A DNA stretch of 64,000 nt from Clostridiaceae bacterium (lineage in GTDB: Bacteria > Bacillota_A > Clostridia > Clostridiales > Clostridiaceae). Shown in pieces: positions 44,419 through 53,811 of this stretch. The first letter of the stretch is position 1. Each line of letters opens with the position of its first letter. The notes under the pieces are model-generated. The model was given only the letters and a program-made list of their open reading frames with translations. It was not told the origin of the DNA and did no database searches. Location: the NCBI GenBank assembly GCA_029256485.1, contig JAQSXU010000009.1:40300-104299 (forward strand), in the 5' to 3' direction. Both the position numbers and the translations under genes were made by a program.

Positions 44419-44805
44419 ATGAAAGCAGTTATCAGAATGAGAATGAGCCTTCAAGATGCACACTATGGCGGCAATCTTGTAGACGGTGCAAAGATGCTGC
44501 AACTCTTCGGAGATGTTGCAACGGAGTTATTGATTAGAAATGATGGAGATGAGGGGCTTTTTAGAGCCTACGACAATGTGGAATTTTTAGCTCCAGTATA
44601 TGCAGGTGATTATATTGAAGCACAGGGAGAAATCACGGAGATTGGCATAAGTTCAAGAAAAATGGTTTTTCAGGCAAGAAAGGTTATTGCACCAAGAACG
44701 GATATAAATGAATCAGCATGTGATGTGCTAAAAGAGCCTATAATTGTATGCAGGGCAAGCGGCACTTGTGTAGTTCCAAAGGAGAAACAGAGATATAATA
44801 AATAG
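44419..44805 (+). CDS. kal: 3-aminobutyryl-CoA ammonia lyase
   Basis: Removes ammonia from L-3-aminobutyryl-CoA to give crotonyl-CoA in lysine fermentation. The 128-aa protein is a hot-dog fold: the N-terminus [20 protein letters not shown] and the [18 protein letters not shown] helix match Kal, which was described from Fusobacterium and Clostridium. GGGGGG at about 44407 fits ATG 44419. An in-frame ATG at 44323 falls in the terminator tail and is not used. First gene of the operon. Confidence 0.92.
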   Translation: MKAVIRMRMSLQDAHYGGNLVDGAKMLQLFGDVATELLIRNDGDEGLFRAYDNVEFLAPVYAGDYIEAQGEITEIGISSRKMVFQARKVIAPRTDINESACDVLKEPIIVCRASGTCVVPKEKQRYNK

Positions 44806-44846
44806 AAATTATTTATACTGTTCATCTATAAATGGGGGAATTTTTA

Positions 44847-45680
44847 ATGAATAAATTAATAATTACTGCGGCTATTTGCGGGGCAGAGGTTACAAAGGAG
44901 AATAATCCTAATATTCCTTATACTGTAGAAGAAATTGGGAGAGAAGCCCAGTCAGCCTATAAAGCTGGGGCCAGCATTATTCATTTGCATGTCAGGGAAG
45001 ATGATGGTACACCAACTCAAAGTAAATCTAGATTTAAAAAATGTTTTGAAGAGATAAGAAGGAGATGCAAAGATGTAATTATACAGCCATCAACAGGTGG
45101 TGCAGTGGGCATGAGCGATGAAGAAAGACTTCAACCGGTGTACCTTTTGCCTGAAATGGCTACACTGGATTGTGGCACTTGCAATTTTGGCGGAGATGAT
45201 ATATTCATAAATACTGAAAATACAATTAAAAACTTTGCGGAAAAGCTTGCCAGGTTAAATATTAAACCTGAGTTGGAGGTATTCGATAAGGGAATGATTG
45301 ATATGGTCCTTCGTCTACAGAGAAAAGGACATATAAAAGTCCCAATGCACTTTAACTTTGTTATGGGGGTTAACGGAGGAATAAGTGCATCACCTAGAGA
45401 TTTGGTATTTATGTCGGAAAGCATTCCTCAGGGAAGTACTTTTACAGTATCTGGCATTGGCAAAAAAGAATTTGAAATGGGAACTTTGGCTATTATCCTG
45501 GGTGGACATGTAAGAGTTGGTTTCGAAGATAACGTTTACATATCCAAAGGAGTTTTAGCAAAATCAAATGGTGAGCTAGTGGAAAAGATAGTTAGAATCT
45601 CAAGAGAGCTTGGAAGAGAAATTGCGTCTCCAAGTGAGGCAAGAGCTATTCTAGGGTTAAAAGAGGGCATTTTTAAATAA
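44847..45680 (+). CDS. kce: 3-keto-5-aminohexanoate cleavage enzyme
   Basis: Zn-dependent BKACE/DUF849-family enzyme that converts 3-keto-5-aminohexanoate and acetyl-CoA to acetoacetate and 3-aminobutyryl-CoA. 277 aa. Signatures: IHLHVREDDGTPTQ with the zinc His pair, IIQPSTGGAVGMS, HFNFVMGVNGGISA, and GGHVRVGFEDNVYI. ATG 44847 follows GGGGGAA; an ATG five codons earlier is not needed. Confidence 0.96.
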   Translation: MNKLIITAAICGAEVTKENNPNIPYTVEEIGREAQSAYKAGASIIHLHVREDDGTPTQSKSRFKKCFEEIRRRCKDVIIQPSTGGAVGMSDEERLQPVYLLPEMATLDCGTCNFGGDDIFINTENTIKNFAEKLARLNIKPELEVFDKGMIDMVLRLQRKGHIKVPMHFNFVMGVNGGISASPRDLVFMSESIPQGSTFTVSGIGKKEFEMGTLAIILGGHVRVGFEDNVYISKGVLAKSNGELVEKIVRISRELGREIASPSEARAILGLKEGIFK

Positions 45681-45701
45681 TGTGAAATTGGGGGAATAAA
45701 T

Positions 45702-46736
45702 ATGAAAAAAGGATGTAAATTTGGAACACACAGAGTAATTGAACCACAAGGAGTTTTAACTCAAGCAGCATATAAAATTGATAACAATATGGATATTTAT
45801 GATAATGAAATATTAGTTGATGTAATTGCCTTAAACATTGATTCTGCAAGTTTTACACAAATTGAAAAGGAAGCTGAAGGAGATATAGAAAAAATAAAAT
45901 CAAAAATCATTTCAATTGTTGAGGAAAGAGGAAAAATGCAGAATCCAGTTACAGGATCTGGGGGAATGTTTATTGGTATTGTAGCTAAAATTGGTGAAGC
46001 ATTAAAAGATAGAGATTTAAAGGTGGGGGACAAAATTGCTTCACTGGTATCTTTATCATTGACACCATTAAAAATTCAAGAAATTTTAGATGTAAAAAAG
46101 GACATTGACAGAGTAGAGATAAAGGGACAGGCAATACTATTTGAAAGCGGCATTTATGCAAAATTACCTGATGATATGTCTGAAACACTGGCATTAGCTG
46201 CTTTGGATGTGGCAGGTGCACCGGGCCAGGCAGCAAAACTTGTGAGACCAGGGCAAAGTGTTCTTGTATTAGGGGCAGCTGGAAAATCAGGTATGCTTTG
46301 CTGTTATGAAGCTATGAAAAGAGTAGGACCTACAGGAAAAGTAATTGGTTTAGTTAGAAAGCAAAAGCAGGCAGAAAATTTAATGAAATGGGGATTATGT
46401 CATAACGTAATAATTGGAGATGCTCAGAAGCCAATTGATGTTTTAAATAAAACATTGGAAGCTAATAATGGTAAGGAAATTGATATTTCAATTAACTGCG
46501 TAAACATTCAGAACACAGAAATGTCCAGTATACTGCCGGTAAAAGATGAGGGCACTGTGTATTTCTTCTCAATGGCAACAAGCTTTACAAAGGCAGCATT
46601 AGGTGCAGAGGGTGTAGGAAAGGATGTTAACATGATCATTGGAAACGGATATACAAAAGATCATGCTGAAATAACTTTAGCTGAGCTTAGAGAAAGTGAA
46701 ACAATTAGAAAAATATTCCAGCAGTCATACCTATAA
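45702..46736 (+). CDS. kdd: L-erythro-3,5-diaminohexanoate dehydrogenase
   Basis: NAD-dependent deaminating oxidation of 3,5-diaminohexanoate to 3-keto-5-aminohexanoate. 344 aa. The C-terminal Rossmann half shows VLVLGAAGKSGMLCCYEAM with a GxxGxxG-like loop. N-terminal KKGCKFGTHRVIEPQGVLTQ is characteristic of Kdd. Position between kce and kamA matches the known clusters in Clostridium and Fusobacterium. GGGGGAA precedes ATG 45702. Confidence 0.95.
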   Translation: MKKGCKFGTHRVIEPQGVLTQAAYKIDNNMDIYDNEILVDVIALNIDSASFTQIEKEAEGDIEKIKSKIISIVEERGKMQNPVTGSGGMFIGIVAKIGEALKDRDLKVGDKIASLVSLSLTPLKIQEILDVKKDIDRVEIKGQAILFESGIYAKLPDDMSETLALAALDVAGAPGQAAKLVRPGQSVLVLGAAGKSGMLCCYEAMKRVGPTGKVIGLVRKQKQAENLMKWGLCHNVIIGDAQKPIDVLNKTLEANNGKEIDISINCVNIQNTEMSSILPVKDEGTVYFFSMATSFTKAALGAEGVGKDVNMIIGNGYTKDHAEITLAELRESETIRKIFQQSYL

Positions 46737-46771
46737 TAATGGAGGGTTAAATAAATTGGGGGTTATTTAAT

Positions 46772-48019
46772 ATGAATAAAGGTTCTGAATTGTTTAAACA
46801 TGTGCCGAAGGAACAGTGGAACGATTGGCACTGGCAGATAAAAAATAGAATTGAAACTATTGATGAATTAAAAAAGTATATTAACCTTACGGAAGAGGAG
46901 GAAAAAGGAGCAAGGCAATGCGTTGAAAGTTTAAGAATGGCAATTACGCCATACTATCTTTCTTTAATTGATCCCAGAAACCCTGATGACCCAATAAGAA
47001 GAGAGGCAGTGCCTACAGCTTTGGAATTGAAAAGGTCATCTGTGGATTTATTAGATCCGCTTCATGAAGACGGGGATTCACCTGTTCCAGGTTTAACTCA
47101 CAGATATCCTGACAGAGTACTGCTTTTGGTTACAGATCAATGCTCTATGTATTGCAGACACTGTACCAGAAGAAGATTTGCTGGACAAAATGACAGTGCT
47201 CTGCCTGTAAAACAAATAGACAATGCCATTGAATACATTGCCAAAACTCCTGTTATAAGAGACGTGTTAATATCAGGCGGGGATCCATTAACATTGTCAG
47301 ATGATAAATTAGAGTACATTATAAAAAAGCTTAGAGCTATTCAACATGTGGAAATAATAAGAATAGGATCAAGGGTACCAGTGGTTATGCCTCAAAGAAT
47401 AACTGATGATTTAGTAAATATGCTTAAAAAGTATCATCCAATATGGTTAAATACACATTTTAATCATCCAAATGAAATTACTGAAGAATCAAAGGCCGCC
47501 TGTGAAAAACTAGCTGATGCTGGGATACCTTTGGGAAACCAGTCAGTTTTATTAAATGGAGTGAATGACTGCGTAGATGTAATGAAAAAACTTGTTCATG
47601 AACTGGTTAAAATAAGGGTAAGACCATATTATATTTATCAGTGTGATCTTTCAGTTGGACTGGAGCACTTTAGAACTCCTGTATCTAAGGGAATAGAAAT
47701 AATAGAAGGGTTAAGAGGACATACATCAGGCTTTTGTGTTCCAACCTTTGTAGTGGATGCTCCAGGTGGAGGAGGCAAAATACCTGTTATGCCTAATTAT
47801 GTAATATCCCAAAGCCCTGATAAAGTAATTTTAAGAAATTTTGAAGGTGTAATAACCACTTATAATCAGCCTACAAACTATACTACACACTGCCATTGTG
47901 AAAATTGTGAGGAAATGAGAGAAAGCACAAAGGTGGGTGTAGCAGGATTATTAAATAATCAGCAGGTAGCACTGGAACCTGAAGGACTGGATAGAAAAAA
48001 GAGAAATAAAAATAATTAA
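46772..48019 (+). CDS. kamA: L-lysine 2,3-aminomutase
   Basis: Radical SAM, PLP enzyme that turns L-lysine into L-beta-lysine. 415 aa. The 4Fe-4S motif is CSMYCRHC; the PLP lysine is in DAPGGGGKIPVMPNY; the C-terminal zinc-binding cysteines lie in THCHCENCEE, as in the C. subterminale enzyme. First step of the fermentation. GGGGGTTATT lies before ATG 46772. Confidence 0.97.
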   Translation: MNKGSELFKHVPKEQWNDWHWQIKNRIETIDELKKYINLTEEEEKGARQCVESLRMAITPYYLSLIDPRNPDDPIRREAVPTALELKRSSVDLLDPLHEDGDSPVPGLTHRYPDRVLLLVTDQCSMYCRHCTRRRFAGQNDSALPVKQIDNAIEYIAKTPVIRDVLISGGDPLTLSDDKLEYIIKKLRAIQHVEIIRIGSRVPVVMPQRITDDLVNMLKKYHPIWLNTHFNHPNEITEESKAACEKLADAGIPLGNQSVLLNGVNDCVDVMKKLVHELVKIRVRPYYIYQCDLSVGLEHFRTPVSKGIEIIEGLRGHTSGFCVPTFVVDAPGGGGKIPVMPNYVISQSPDKVILRNFEGVITTYNQPTNYTTHCHCENCEEMRESTKVGVAGLLNNQQVALEPEGLDRKKRNKNN

Positions 48020-48053
48020 AGCCATAAGTAGAAGATTAATAGAGGTGACAAGA

Positions 48054-49082
48054 ATGAGCATGAATATAATTTTAAAATATATAAAAAAATACAAAGTTAT
48101 CTCTATTATAGGTATGGACAAAAATGTAGGAAAGACTACCACTTTAAATTATGTTATAGAAAAGACCAGGGGGTATTTTTCTCTTGGTCTAACTTCTGTT
48201 GGTGTGGATGGGGAAAGCAAGGATAGTGTTACACATACAAGCAAGCCCAGAATTTATGTGCCTAATAATACAATTATTGCAACTGCAAAGCAGTGCTTTT
48301 TAAAAAGTGACATAACCCTTGAAGTTATTGAAAGTACATCATTTGGCACTCCATTAGGTAATGTAATTATTGCAAAAGCACTCAGTGAAGGATATATTGA
48401 GCTGGCAGGTCCATCCATAACTTCACAAATGGTTGAAATAAGCAGTAAACTTAAAGCCTTAGGAGCAGAGCTTGTATTAATTGATGGTGCATTAAGCAGA
48501 AAAAGTACAGCTGTTTCTGAATTATGTGATGGTGTTATACTTGCCACTGGGGCTGCATTATCAAATAAAATAGATTATGTGATAAATGAAACTGCCCATA
48601 GAATACAATTACTTTCTTTGGAGGCAATTATTGATAAAGAAATAATAAGAATATCAAATGAATTCAAAGAGGAAAGAATAATTTTAATAAACAGGGATTA
48701 TACACATAGAATCTTAAATGTTTCTACAGCTTTAAGTGCATCAAAGGAAATTTTAGAAAATATAAATAATGAGACAATGTATATACTAATACGTGGAATT
48801 ATAACAGATAAATTATTACTGCAAATTATGGACAGCGGTAAGGCGGGGAATGGTATTACCATTATAGCTGAAAATGGTACTAAACTATTTGTAAACAGTG
48901 ACACATTTTATAGGTATTTAAACACCTGCGGAAGCATTAAAGTTTTAAATTCAATTAATGTATTCATGTTAACCTGCAATCCCATAAGCCCTTTTGGTTA
49001 CCAGTTTGATAATAAAAAATTTATAGAAAAGCTTCAGCAAAAAATTAATCTGCCGGTAATAAATATTTTAGGTGGTGATTAG
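48054..49082 (+). CDS. kamB: KamB, P-loop protein of the lysine aminomutase cluster
   Basis: A 342-aa P-loop protein with Walker A GMDKNVGKTTT at about residues 20-30. No further GTPase motifs are clear. It always accompanies kamA-kamD/E in lysine-fermentation clusters, where it has been called kamB with no defined function. Adjacent kamC is MutS-like. Together they are likely maturation or reactivation factors for the B12-dependent aminomutase, by analogy with chaperones of other B12 enzymes; this is inference. ATG 48054 follows GAGGTG. Confidence 0.8.
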   Translation: MSMNIILKYIKKYKVISIIGMDKNVGKTTTLNYVIEKTRGYFSLGLTSVGVDGESKDSVTHTSKPRIYVPNNTIIATAKQCFLKSDITLEVIESTSFGTPLGNVIIAKALSEGYIELAGPSITSQMVEISSKLKALGAELVLIDGALSRKSTAVSELCDGVILATGAALSNKIDYVINETAHRIQLLSLEAIIDKEIIRISNEFKEERIILINRDYTHRILNVSTALSASKEILENINNETMYILIRGIITDKLLLQIMDSGKAGNGITIIAENGTKLFVNSDTFYRYLNTCGSIKVLNSINVFMLTCNPISPFGYQFDNKKFIEKLQQKINLPVINILGGD

Positions 49083-50519
49083 TTGTTTTTAAATAGCAGT
49101 GAAAGAAAATTAGTAGGTTTTACATATTTAATAGATAAAATTCAGATTACTACTCCATATGGAATGGAGCTTAAAAAAAGCATAACACCATTTAGAGAAA
49201 TGAATAAACTTCAGCAGGAATTTAATGCAATAGAAAAAATTAAAATCTCAATGGAAAGAAATGCTGATGAATTCAATAAAATAAGAAATTTCTTTTGCAG
49301 TATAAAGGATATTAGAAATACCATAAAAAGATGTTCTAATGATGAAATATTGGATCAGATTGAAATTTATGAAATTAAATATCTGTCTATTTTGCTTGAA
49401 AACATTAGAGAAATCTATGAAATATTAAATATTCAAGTAGAGGGAATACATTTTTGTGAATTAAATCCCATTATAGAAATCTTGGATCCAGAAAAAAGAA
49501 AATTATCTACCTTCTATATTTACAATGGATACAGTAAAGAACTTGCATACATTAGAGAGGAAAAGAAAAATCTGGAGGAACAAATATATGTTTCTAAAGA
49601 TGAAAAAGAAATAGATAAACTTAAAAAAGAAAGAATGCAGTGGGTTATAAAAGAAGGAGAAGAGGAGTTAGTTATTAGAAAAAAGCTTTGTAAAAAGCTG
49701 AAGGAATATATAAATATTTTGCTGAATAATATAGAGTCTGTTGGAAGGCTGGACTTTCTTATGGGAAAAGTCTTAATGGGAGGATGTAAGGCTGACATTA
49801 GTGAAAATCATGAAATATATTTAAAAAAAGCTTATAACCCTATGGTATCTGATATTTTAGAGAAAAAGAAAAAAATATTTACTCCTATAAGTATACAGCT
49901 TAAACCTGGTGCAACTATTATTACAGGAGCTAACATGGGTGGAAAAAGTATTGCAATAAAAACCATTGTTTTAAATTTAATGCTTTTTACTTATGGATTT
50001 AATGTTTTCTGTGAAGAAGGTAAAATTCCGATTTTACAATTTATCCAATATGTATCCGAGGATATGCAGAGTATTTCCAAAGGATTAAGTAGTTTTGCCG
50101 GTGAAATTATTAAAATAAAGGACATTATTAGCCTGGCTAAATCTCTCTGTGGATTTATTGCTTTGGATGAGTTCGCAAGAGGTACAAATCCAAAGGAGGG
50201 AAGCTGTCTGGTTAAAGCTGTAAGTACCTATTTAAACAAATTATCAACATATACATTAATAGCCACCCATTATGATGGCATTGCAGATGAGAACATGGAC
50301 CATTATCAGGTTATAGGTTTAAAAAATGCTGATTTCAATATGTTAAAAAACAAAATAAAACTTAACAAAACAGATGCAGTAGAAACTATACAGGAGGAAA
50401 TGGAGTACGGTATAGAGAAAAAATCAAAATACTGTGAAGTTCCTAAGGATGCTGTTAATATCTGCAGATTACTAGGACTAGATGAAGAAATATTAGATTT
50501 GATAGATCATAAGCATTGA
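49083..50519 (+). CDS. kamC: KamC, MutS-related ATPase of the lysine aminomutase cluster
   Basis: A 478-aa protein with a C-terminal MutS-type ATPase: Walker A TGANMGGKS at residues 280-288, then SSFAGEI and LDEFARGTNPKEG (Walker B with adjacent MutS-like motif) and LIATHYDGI. The N-terminal half is helical with a long coiled coil (about residues 150-220) instead of MutS mismatch-recognition domains, so DNA repair is unlikely. It starts with TTG directly at the kamB stop; GGTGGTGAT precedes. Its end overlaps the reading frame before kamD. Confidence 0.85.
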   Translation: MFLNSSERKLVGFTYLIDKIQITTPYGMELKKSITPFREMNKLQQEFNAIEKIKISMERNADEFNKIRNFFCSIKDIRNTIKRCSNDEILDQIEIYEIKYLSILLENIREIYEILNIQVEGIHFCELNPIIEILDPEKRKLSTFYIYNGYSKELAYIREEKKNLEEQIYVSKDEKEIDKLKKERMQWVIKEGEEELVIRKKLCKKLKEYINILLNNIESVGRLDFLMGKVLMGGCKADISENHEIYLKKAYNPMVSDILEKKKKIFTPISIQLKPGATIITGANMGGKSIAIKTIVLNLMLFTYGFNVFCEEGKIPILQFIQYVSEDMQSISKGLSSFAGEIIKIKDIISLAKSLCGFIALDEFARGTNPKEGSCLVKAVSTYLNKLSTYTLIATHYDGIADENMDHYQVIGLKNADFNMLKNKIKLNKTDAVETIQEEMEYGIEKKSKYCEVPKDAVNICRLLGLDEEILDLIDHKH

Positions 50520-50539
50520 TAATTATGGGGGAGATTATT

Positions 50540-52096
50540 ATGGATAGTAAATTGAATCTTAATTTAAATGTTGTAGAAGAAGCCAGAGAGTATGCTAAAA
50601 ATATAGCACAGGATACACAGAAATTCATAAATCAGCATACAACTGTTGCTGTAGAAAGAACCATATGCAGACTTCTGGGCATAGATGGAATAGATGAGTT
50701 TTCTGTGCCGCTGCCCAATATTGTTGTAGACAATATTGAAAAAGGAAAGGGACTTGGAATTGGTGCAGCATACTATATTGGCAACGCAATGGTTCAAACA
50801 AAACTTTCTCCACAGGAAATTGCTTTGAAAATTTCAAAACATGAGTTAGAGTTAACTGAACTGCCATCATCTGATTTATTTGATGTAAAATTAGCTGTGA
50901 ATTCTGAAGCTAAGAAAAGAATTGAAAAAATAAAACAAAATAAAGGTATTAGACAGGGCTTCTTAAATGAATACGGGGATAAACAAGGGCCTTATTTATA
51001 TGTTATTGTTGCCACAGGAAATATTTATGAGGATATAACTCAGGCAGTAGCTGCTGCAAAACAAGGTGCAGATATAATAGCCGTAATTCGAACCACAGGG
51101 CAGAGCCTTTTGGATTATGTACCATACGGTGCTACCACAGAAGGCTTTGGTGGAACATTTGCCACTCAGGAAAATTTCAGACTTATGAGAAAAGCATTAG
51201 ACGAAGTTGGTGAAGAGGTTCATAGATATATTAGATTATGTAATTATTGTTCGGGGCTCTGCATGCCGGAAATTGCTGCCATGGGTGCTTTGGAAAGACT
51301 TGATGTAATGCTGAATGATGCCCTTTATGGAATTTTATTCAGAGATATTAACATGAAAAGAACTATGGTAGATCAATATTTTTCAAGAGTAATTAATGGA
51401 TTTGCCGGAGTTATTATTAATACAGGTGAGGATAACTACCTTACAACTTCAGATGCAGTGGAGGAGGCTCACACTGTATTAGCATCACAGTTTATCAATG
51501 AACAGTTTGCACTCATTGCCGGACTGCCTGAGGAACAGATGGGATTAGGTCATGCCTTCGAAATGAGTCCGAATTTGAGAAATGGATTTCTGCTGGAACT
51601 TGCGGAGGCCCAAATGGCAAGAGAAATATTTCCTAAGGCACCATTAAAATATATGCCTCCTACTAAATTTATGACAGGCAATATATTTAAGGGACAGGTT
51701 CAGGATGCTCTATTTAACATGGTGACTATCATCACAGGACAAAAGATACATCTCCTTGGTATGCTCACTGAAGCCATACACACTCCATTTATGTCAGACA
51801 GAGCACTATCCATTGAAAATGCAAAATATATTTTTAATAATATGGAGGACTTAGGAGAGGAAATAACATTTAAGCAGGGAGGAATAATTCAAAATAGAGC
51901 ACAGGAAGTTCTTGAAAAATCCTTTGAGCTATTAAGAGAAATACAAAAGGATGGATTATTTAATACACTAAGTCAGGGTAAATTTGCAGGTATAAAAAGA
52001 CCAATAGATGGAGGTAAAGGGCTGGATGGAGTGTATGAAAAGGAGCCACAGTATTTTAATCCATTTATAGAATTAATGGTTGGAGGTGAGGAGTAA
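50540..52096 (+). CDS. kamD: Beta-lysine/D-lysine 5,6-aminomutase alpha subunit
   Basis: Large subunit of the adenosylcobalamin- and PLP-dependent 5,6-aminomutase, converting beta-lysine to 3,5-diaminohexanoate. 518 aa, about the size of the C. sticklandii enzyme. It forms the TIM barrel that holds the substrate and PLP phosphate; conserved sequence includes TTGQSLLDYVPYGATTEG and YIRLCNYCSGLCMPEIA. ATG 50540 follows GGGGGAG; an ATG eight codons upstream overlaps kamC. Confidence 0.96.
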   Translation: MDSKLNLNLNVVEEAREYAKNIAQDTQKFINQHTTVAVERTICRLLGIDGIDEFSVPLPNIVVDNIEKGKGLGIGAAYYIGNAMVQTKLSPQEIALKISKHELELTELPSSDLFDVKLAVNSEAKKRIEKIKQNKGIRQGFLNEYGDKQGPYLYVIVATGNIYEDITQAVAAAKQGADIIAVIRTTGQSLLDYVPYGATTEGFGGTFATQENFRLMRKALDEVGEEVHRYIRLCNYCSGLCMPEIAAMGALERLDVMLNDALYGILFRDINMKRTMVDQYFSRVINGFAGVIINTGEDNYLTTSDAVEEAHTVLASQFINEQFALIAGLPEEQMGLGHAFEMSPNLRNGFLLELAEAQMAREIFPKAPLKYMPPTKFMTGNIFKGQVQDALFNMVTIITGQKIHLLGMLTEAIHTPFMSDRALSIENAKYIFNNMEDLGEEITFKQGGIIQNRAQEVLEKSFELLREIQKDGLFNTLSQGKFAGIKRPIDGGKGLDGVYEKEPQYFNPFIELMVGGEE

Positions 52097-52884
52097 TGAG
52101 CGGAGGGCTGTATTCAACTGAAAAGAAAGATTATGATAAGCATTTGGATTTAACAAGAATAAAACCCTATGGTGATACAATGAATGATGGTAAAATTCAG
52201 CTTAGTTTCACACTGCCTGTACAGGATGGGGATAAGGCAGTAGAAGCTGCTAAACTTTTAATTAAAAGTATGGGATTAATTGATCCAATAGTAACTCACC
52301 ATGAACCATTGGATAAATGCTTTTCCTTCTTTGTTGCTTATGGAAGCTATATTCAAAGCATTAATTATGAGGAAATAAAAGTACAATCTGTAGATATTAA
52401 TATTATGGATATGAATGGAGTATCTAAGTATATTAAAGATAATATTGGAAGAAAGGTCATAATGGTAGGAGCAAGTACAGGCACGGATGCCCATACAGTA
52501 GGGATAGATGCTATAATGAATATGAAGGGATTTGCAGGCCATTACGGATTAGAGAGATATGACATGATAGAAGCTCATAATTTAGGGAGCCAGATTCCAA
52601 ACGAAGAATTTGTAAAAAAGGCCATTGAATTAAAAGCGGATGTGCTTTTAGTATCTCAGACAGTTACCCAGAAGAATGTTCATATTAAAAATCTCACTGA
52701 ATTAGTGGAACTCCTTGAAGCAGAGGGAATCAGAGAAAAGGTAATTTTAATTTGCGGAGGTCCAAGGATTACCAATGAGTTAGCTAAGGAACTTGGATAT
52801 GATGCAGGCTTTGGACCAGGGGAATATGCTGATAATGTATCCACATTTGCAGTTACAGAAATGGTTAAAAGAAAGTTAGTATAA
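52096..52884 (+). CDS. kamE: Beta-lysine/D-lysine 5,6-aminomutase beta subunit
   Basis: Cobalamin-binding subunit, 262 aa. The B12 motif DAHTVG puts His133 in the position of the cobalt axial ligand, and Lys144 (IMNMKGFAGHYG) is at the position of the lysine that forms the PLP internal aldimine in the C. sticklandii enzyme. GGPRITNELAKELG near the C-terminus matches the SxL/GG region of B12 Rossmann domains. GAGGTGAGGAG precedes ATG 52096, which overlaps the kamD stop. Confidence 0.97.
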   Translation: MSGGLYSTEKKDYDKHLDLTRIKPYGDTMNDGKIQLSFTLPVQDGDKAVEAAKLLIKSMGLIDPIVTHHEPLDKCFSFFVAYGSYIQSINYEEIKVQSVDINIMDMNGVSKYIKDNIGRKVIMVGASTGTDAHTVGIDAIMNMKGFAGHYGLERYDMIEAHNLGSQIPNEEFVKKAIELKADVLLVSQTVTQKNVHIKNLTELVELLEAEGIREKVILICGGPRITNELAKELGYDAGFGPGEYADNVSTFAVTEMVKRKLV

Positions 52885-52918
52885 ATCTTATCCCTATAGT
52901 AGTTGTAGAAATAAATGA

Positions 52919-52947
52919 TTGCAAAATTAAAGTATCCTTTTTATAAT
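52919..52947 (+). promoter_or_regulatory. Promoter of busR
   Basis: TTGCAA (52919-52924), 17-base spacer, TATAAT (52942-52947). It lies after kamE with no terminator between, so some read-through from the kam operon is possible. Confidence 0.75.
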
Positions 52948-52998
52948 AGGTATGATATATTTACAGAGGTGCTTTATTAACACATAGGAGGAAGATTT

Positions 52999-53619
52999 AT
53001 GGAGGAAAATATAGTTAAACCTGTGTATCAACAAATTGCTATTGATTTAGCAAATAGAATCACACGAGATGAATTTAAAATAGGCACAAAATTGCATGGA
53101 AGATCAACTCTAGCAGGGCAATATAATGTATCCCCTGAAACTATAAGAAGAGCTGTAACTCTATTAGAGGATATGAACATAGTAGAAGTATCACAAGGAA
53201 GAGGAATAACAGTTAAATCTATAGACTCAGCTTTTAAATTCATAGAAAAGTTTAGAAGCCAGGATTCCCTGACATCATTAAAGAAAAACATATATAGTGC
53301 TATTGAAAAAAGAAGAAAATTAGATGAAGAATTAACTGTTTATATAGACAAACTTATTGACAGCACTGCCAGGTTTAAAAGCTCTAACCCTTTTGCCCCT
53401 ATAGAAGTTGAAATACCAAAAAATTCAAAACTTATTGGTAAAACCATAGGCGAAGTGAATTTTTGGCAGAATACGGGTACAACTATAATTGGCATAAGAA
53501 GAAATAAATCATTGATACTATCTCCAGGCCCTTATGCTACCTTTATTGAAGGAGATGTGTATATTATGATTGGTGATGAAAGTTCTTATGAAAGAGTGAA
53601 AGATTATATAAATGAATAA
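52999..53619 (+). CDS. busR: BusR-type repressor (GntR HTH + RCK_C)
   Basis: A 206-aa regulator with an N-terminal GntR winged helix (LHGRSTLAGQYNVSPETIRRAVTLLED shows the HTH; quoted in part), a helical linker, and a C-terminal RCK_C/TrkA_C domain (SKLIGKTIGEVNFWQNTG ... EGDVYIMIGD). BusR of Lactococcus and Streptococcus has this architecture, binds c-di-AMP through RCK_C and represses the betaine importer genes busAB. Here busA and busB follow directly. AGGAGG precedes ATG 52999. Confidence 0.9.
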   Translation: MEENIVKPVYQQIAIDLANRITRDEFKIGTKLHGRSTLAGQYNVSPETIRRAVTLLEDMNIVEVSQGRGITVKSIDSAFKFIEKFRSQDSLTSLKKNIYSAIEKRRKLDEELTVYIDKLIDSTARFKSSNPFAPIEVEIPKNSKLIGKTIGEVNFWQNTGTTIIGIRRNKSLILSPGPYATFIEGDVYIMIGDESSYERVKDYINE

Positions 53620-53631
53620 TTGTAATTATCA

Positions 53632-53672
53632 ATCCATAGGTTAAAAATATTTTGCCTATGGATTTTTATTTT
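53632..53672 (+). terminator. Terminator after busR
   Basis: ATCCATAGG / CCTATGGAT stem, 14-base loop, T-rich tail. Confidence 0.88.
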
Positions 53673-53685
53673 TACAAAGTGTAAA
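53671..53685 (+). other. Short palindrome upstream of busA
   Basis: TTTACAAAGTGTAAA, perfect 6-bp arms around AAG, may be an auxiliary operator. Confidence 0.35.
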
Positions 53686-53719
53686 TAGATAATTTATACT
53701 AACATGTTAAAAAAATACA

Positions 53720-53762
53720 TTTACAAACTGACAACTTTATATTATAATTAAGTTGTCAGTTT
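53720..53762 (+). promoter_or_regulatory. busA promoter with inverted-repeat operator
   Basis: -35 TTTACA (53720-53725), 17-base spacer, -10 TATAAT (53743-53748). A perfect 13-bp inverted repeat AAACTGACAACTT (53725-53737) / AAGTTGTCAGTTT (53750-53762), with arms 12 bp apart, brackets the -10. This is where BusR would block RNA polymerase. Confidence 0.8.
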
Positions 53763-53811
53763 AATTTGTATACAAAGAGAAACCATAATTTATAATTTTA
53801 GGAGGGATGGA

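Noticed and set aside
49083..50519. DNA mismatch repair MutS or MutS2
   Set aside because: Lacks mismatch-binding and Smr domains and lies inside the lysine aminomutase operon.
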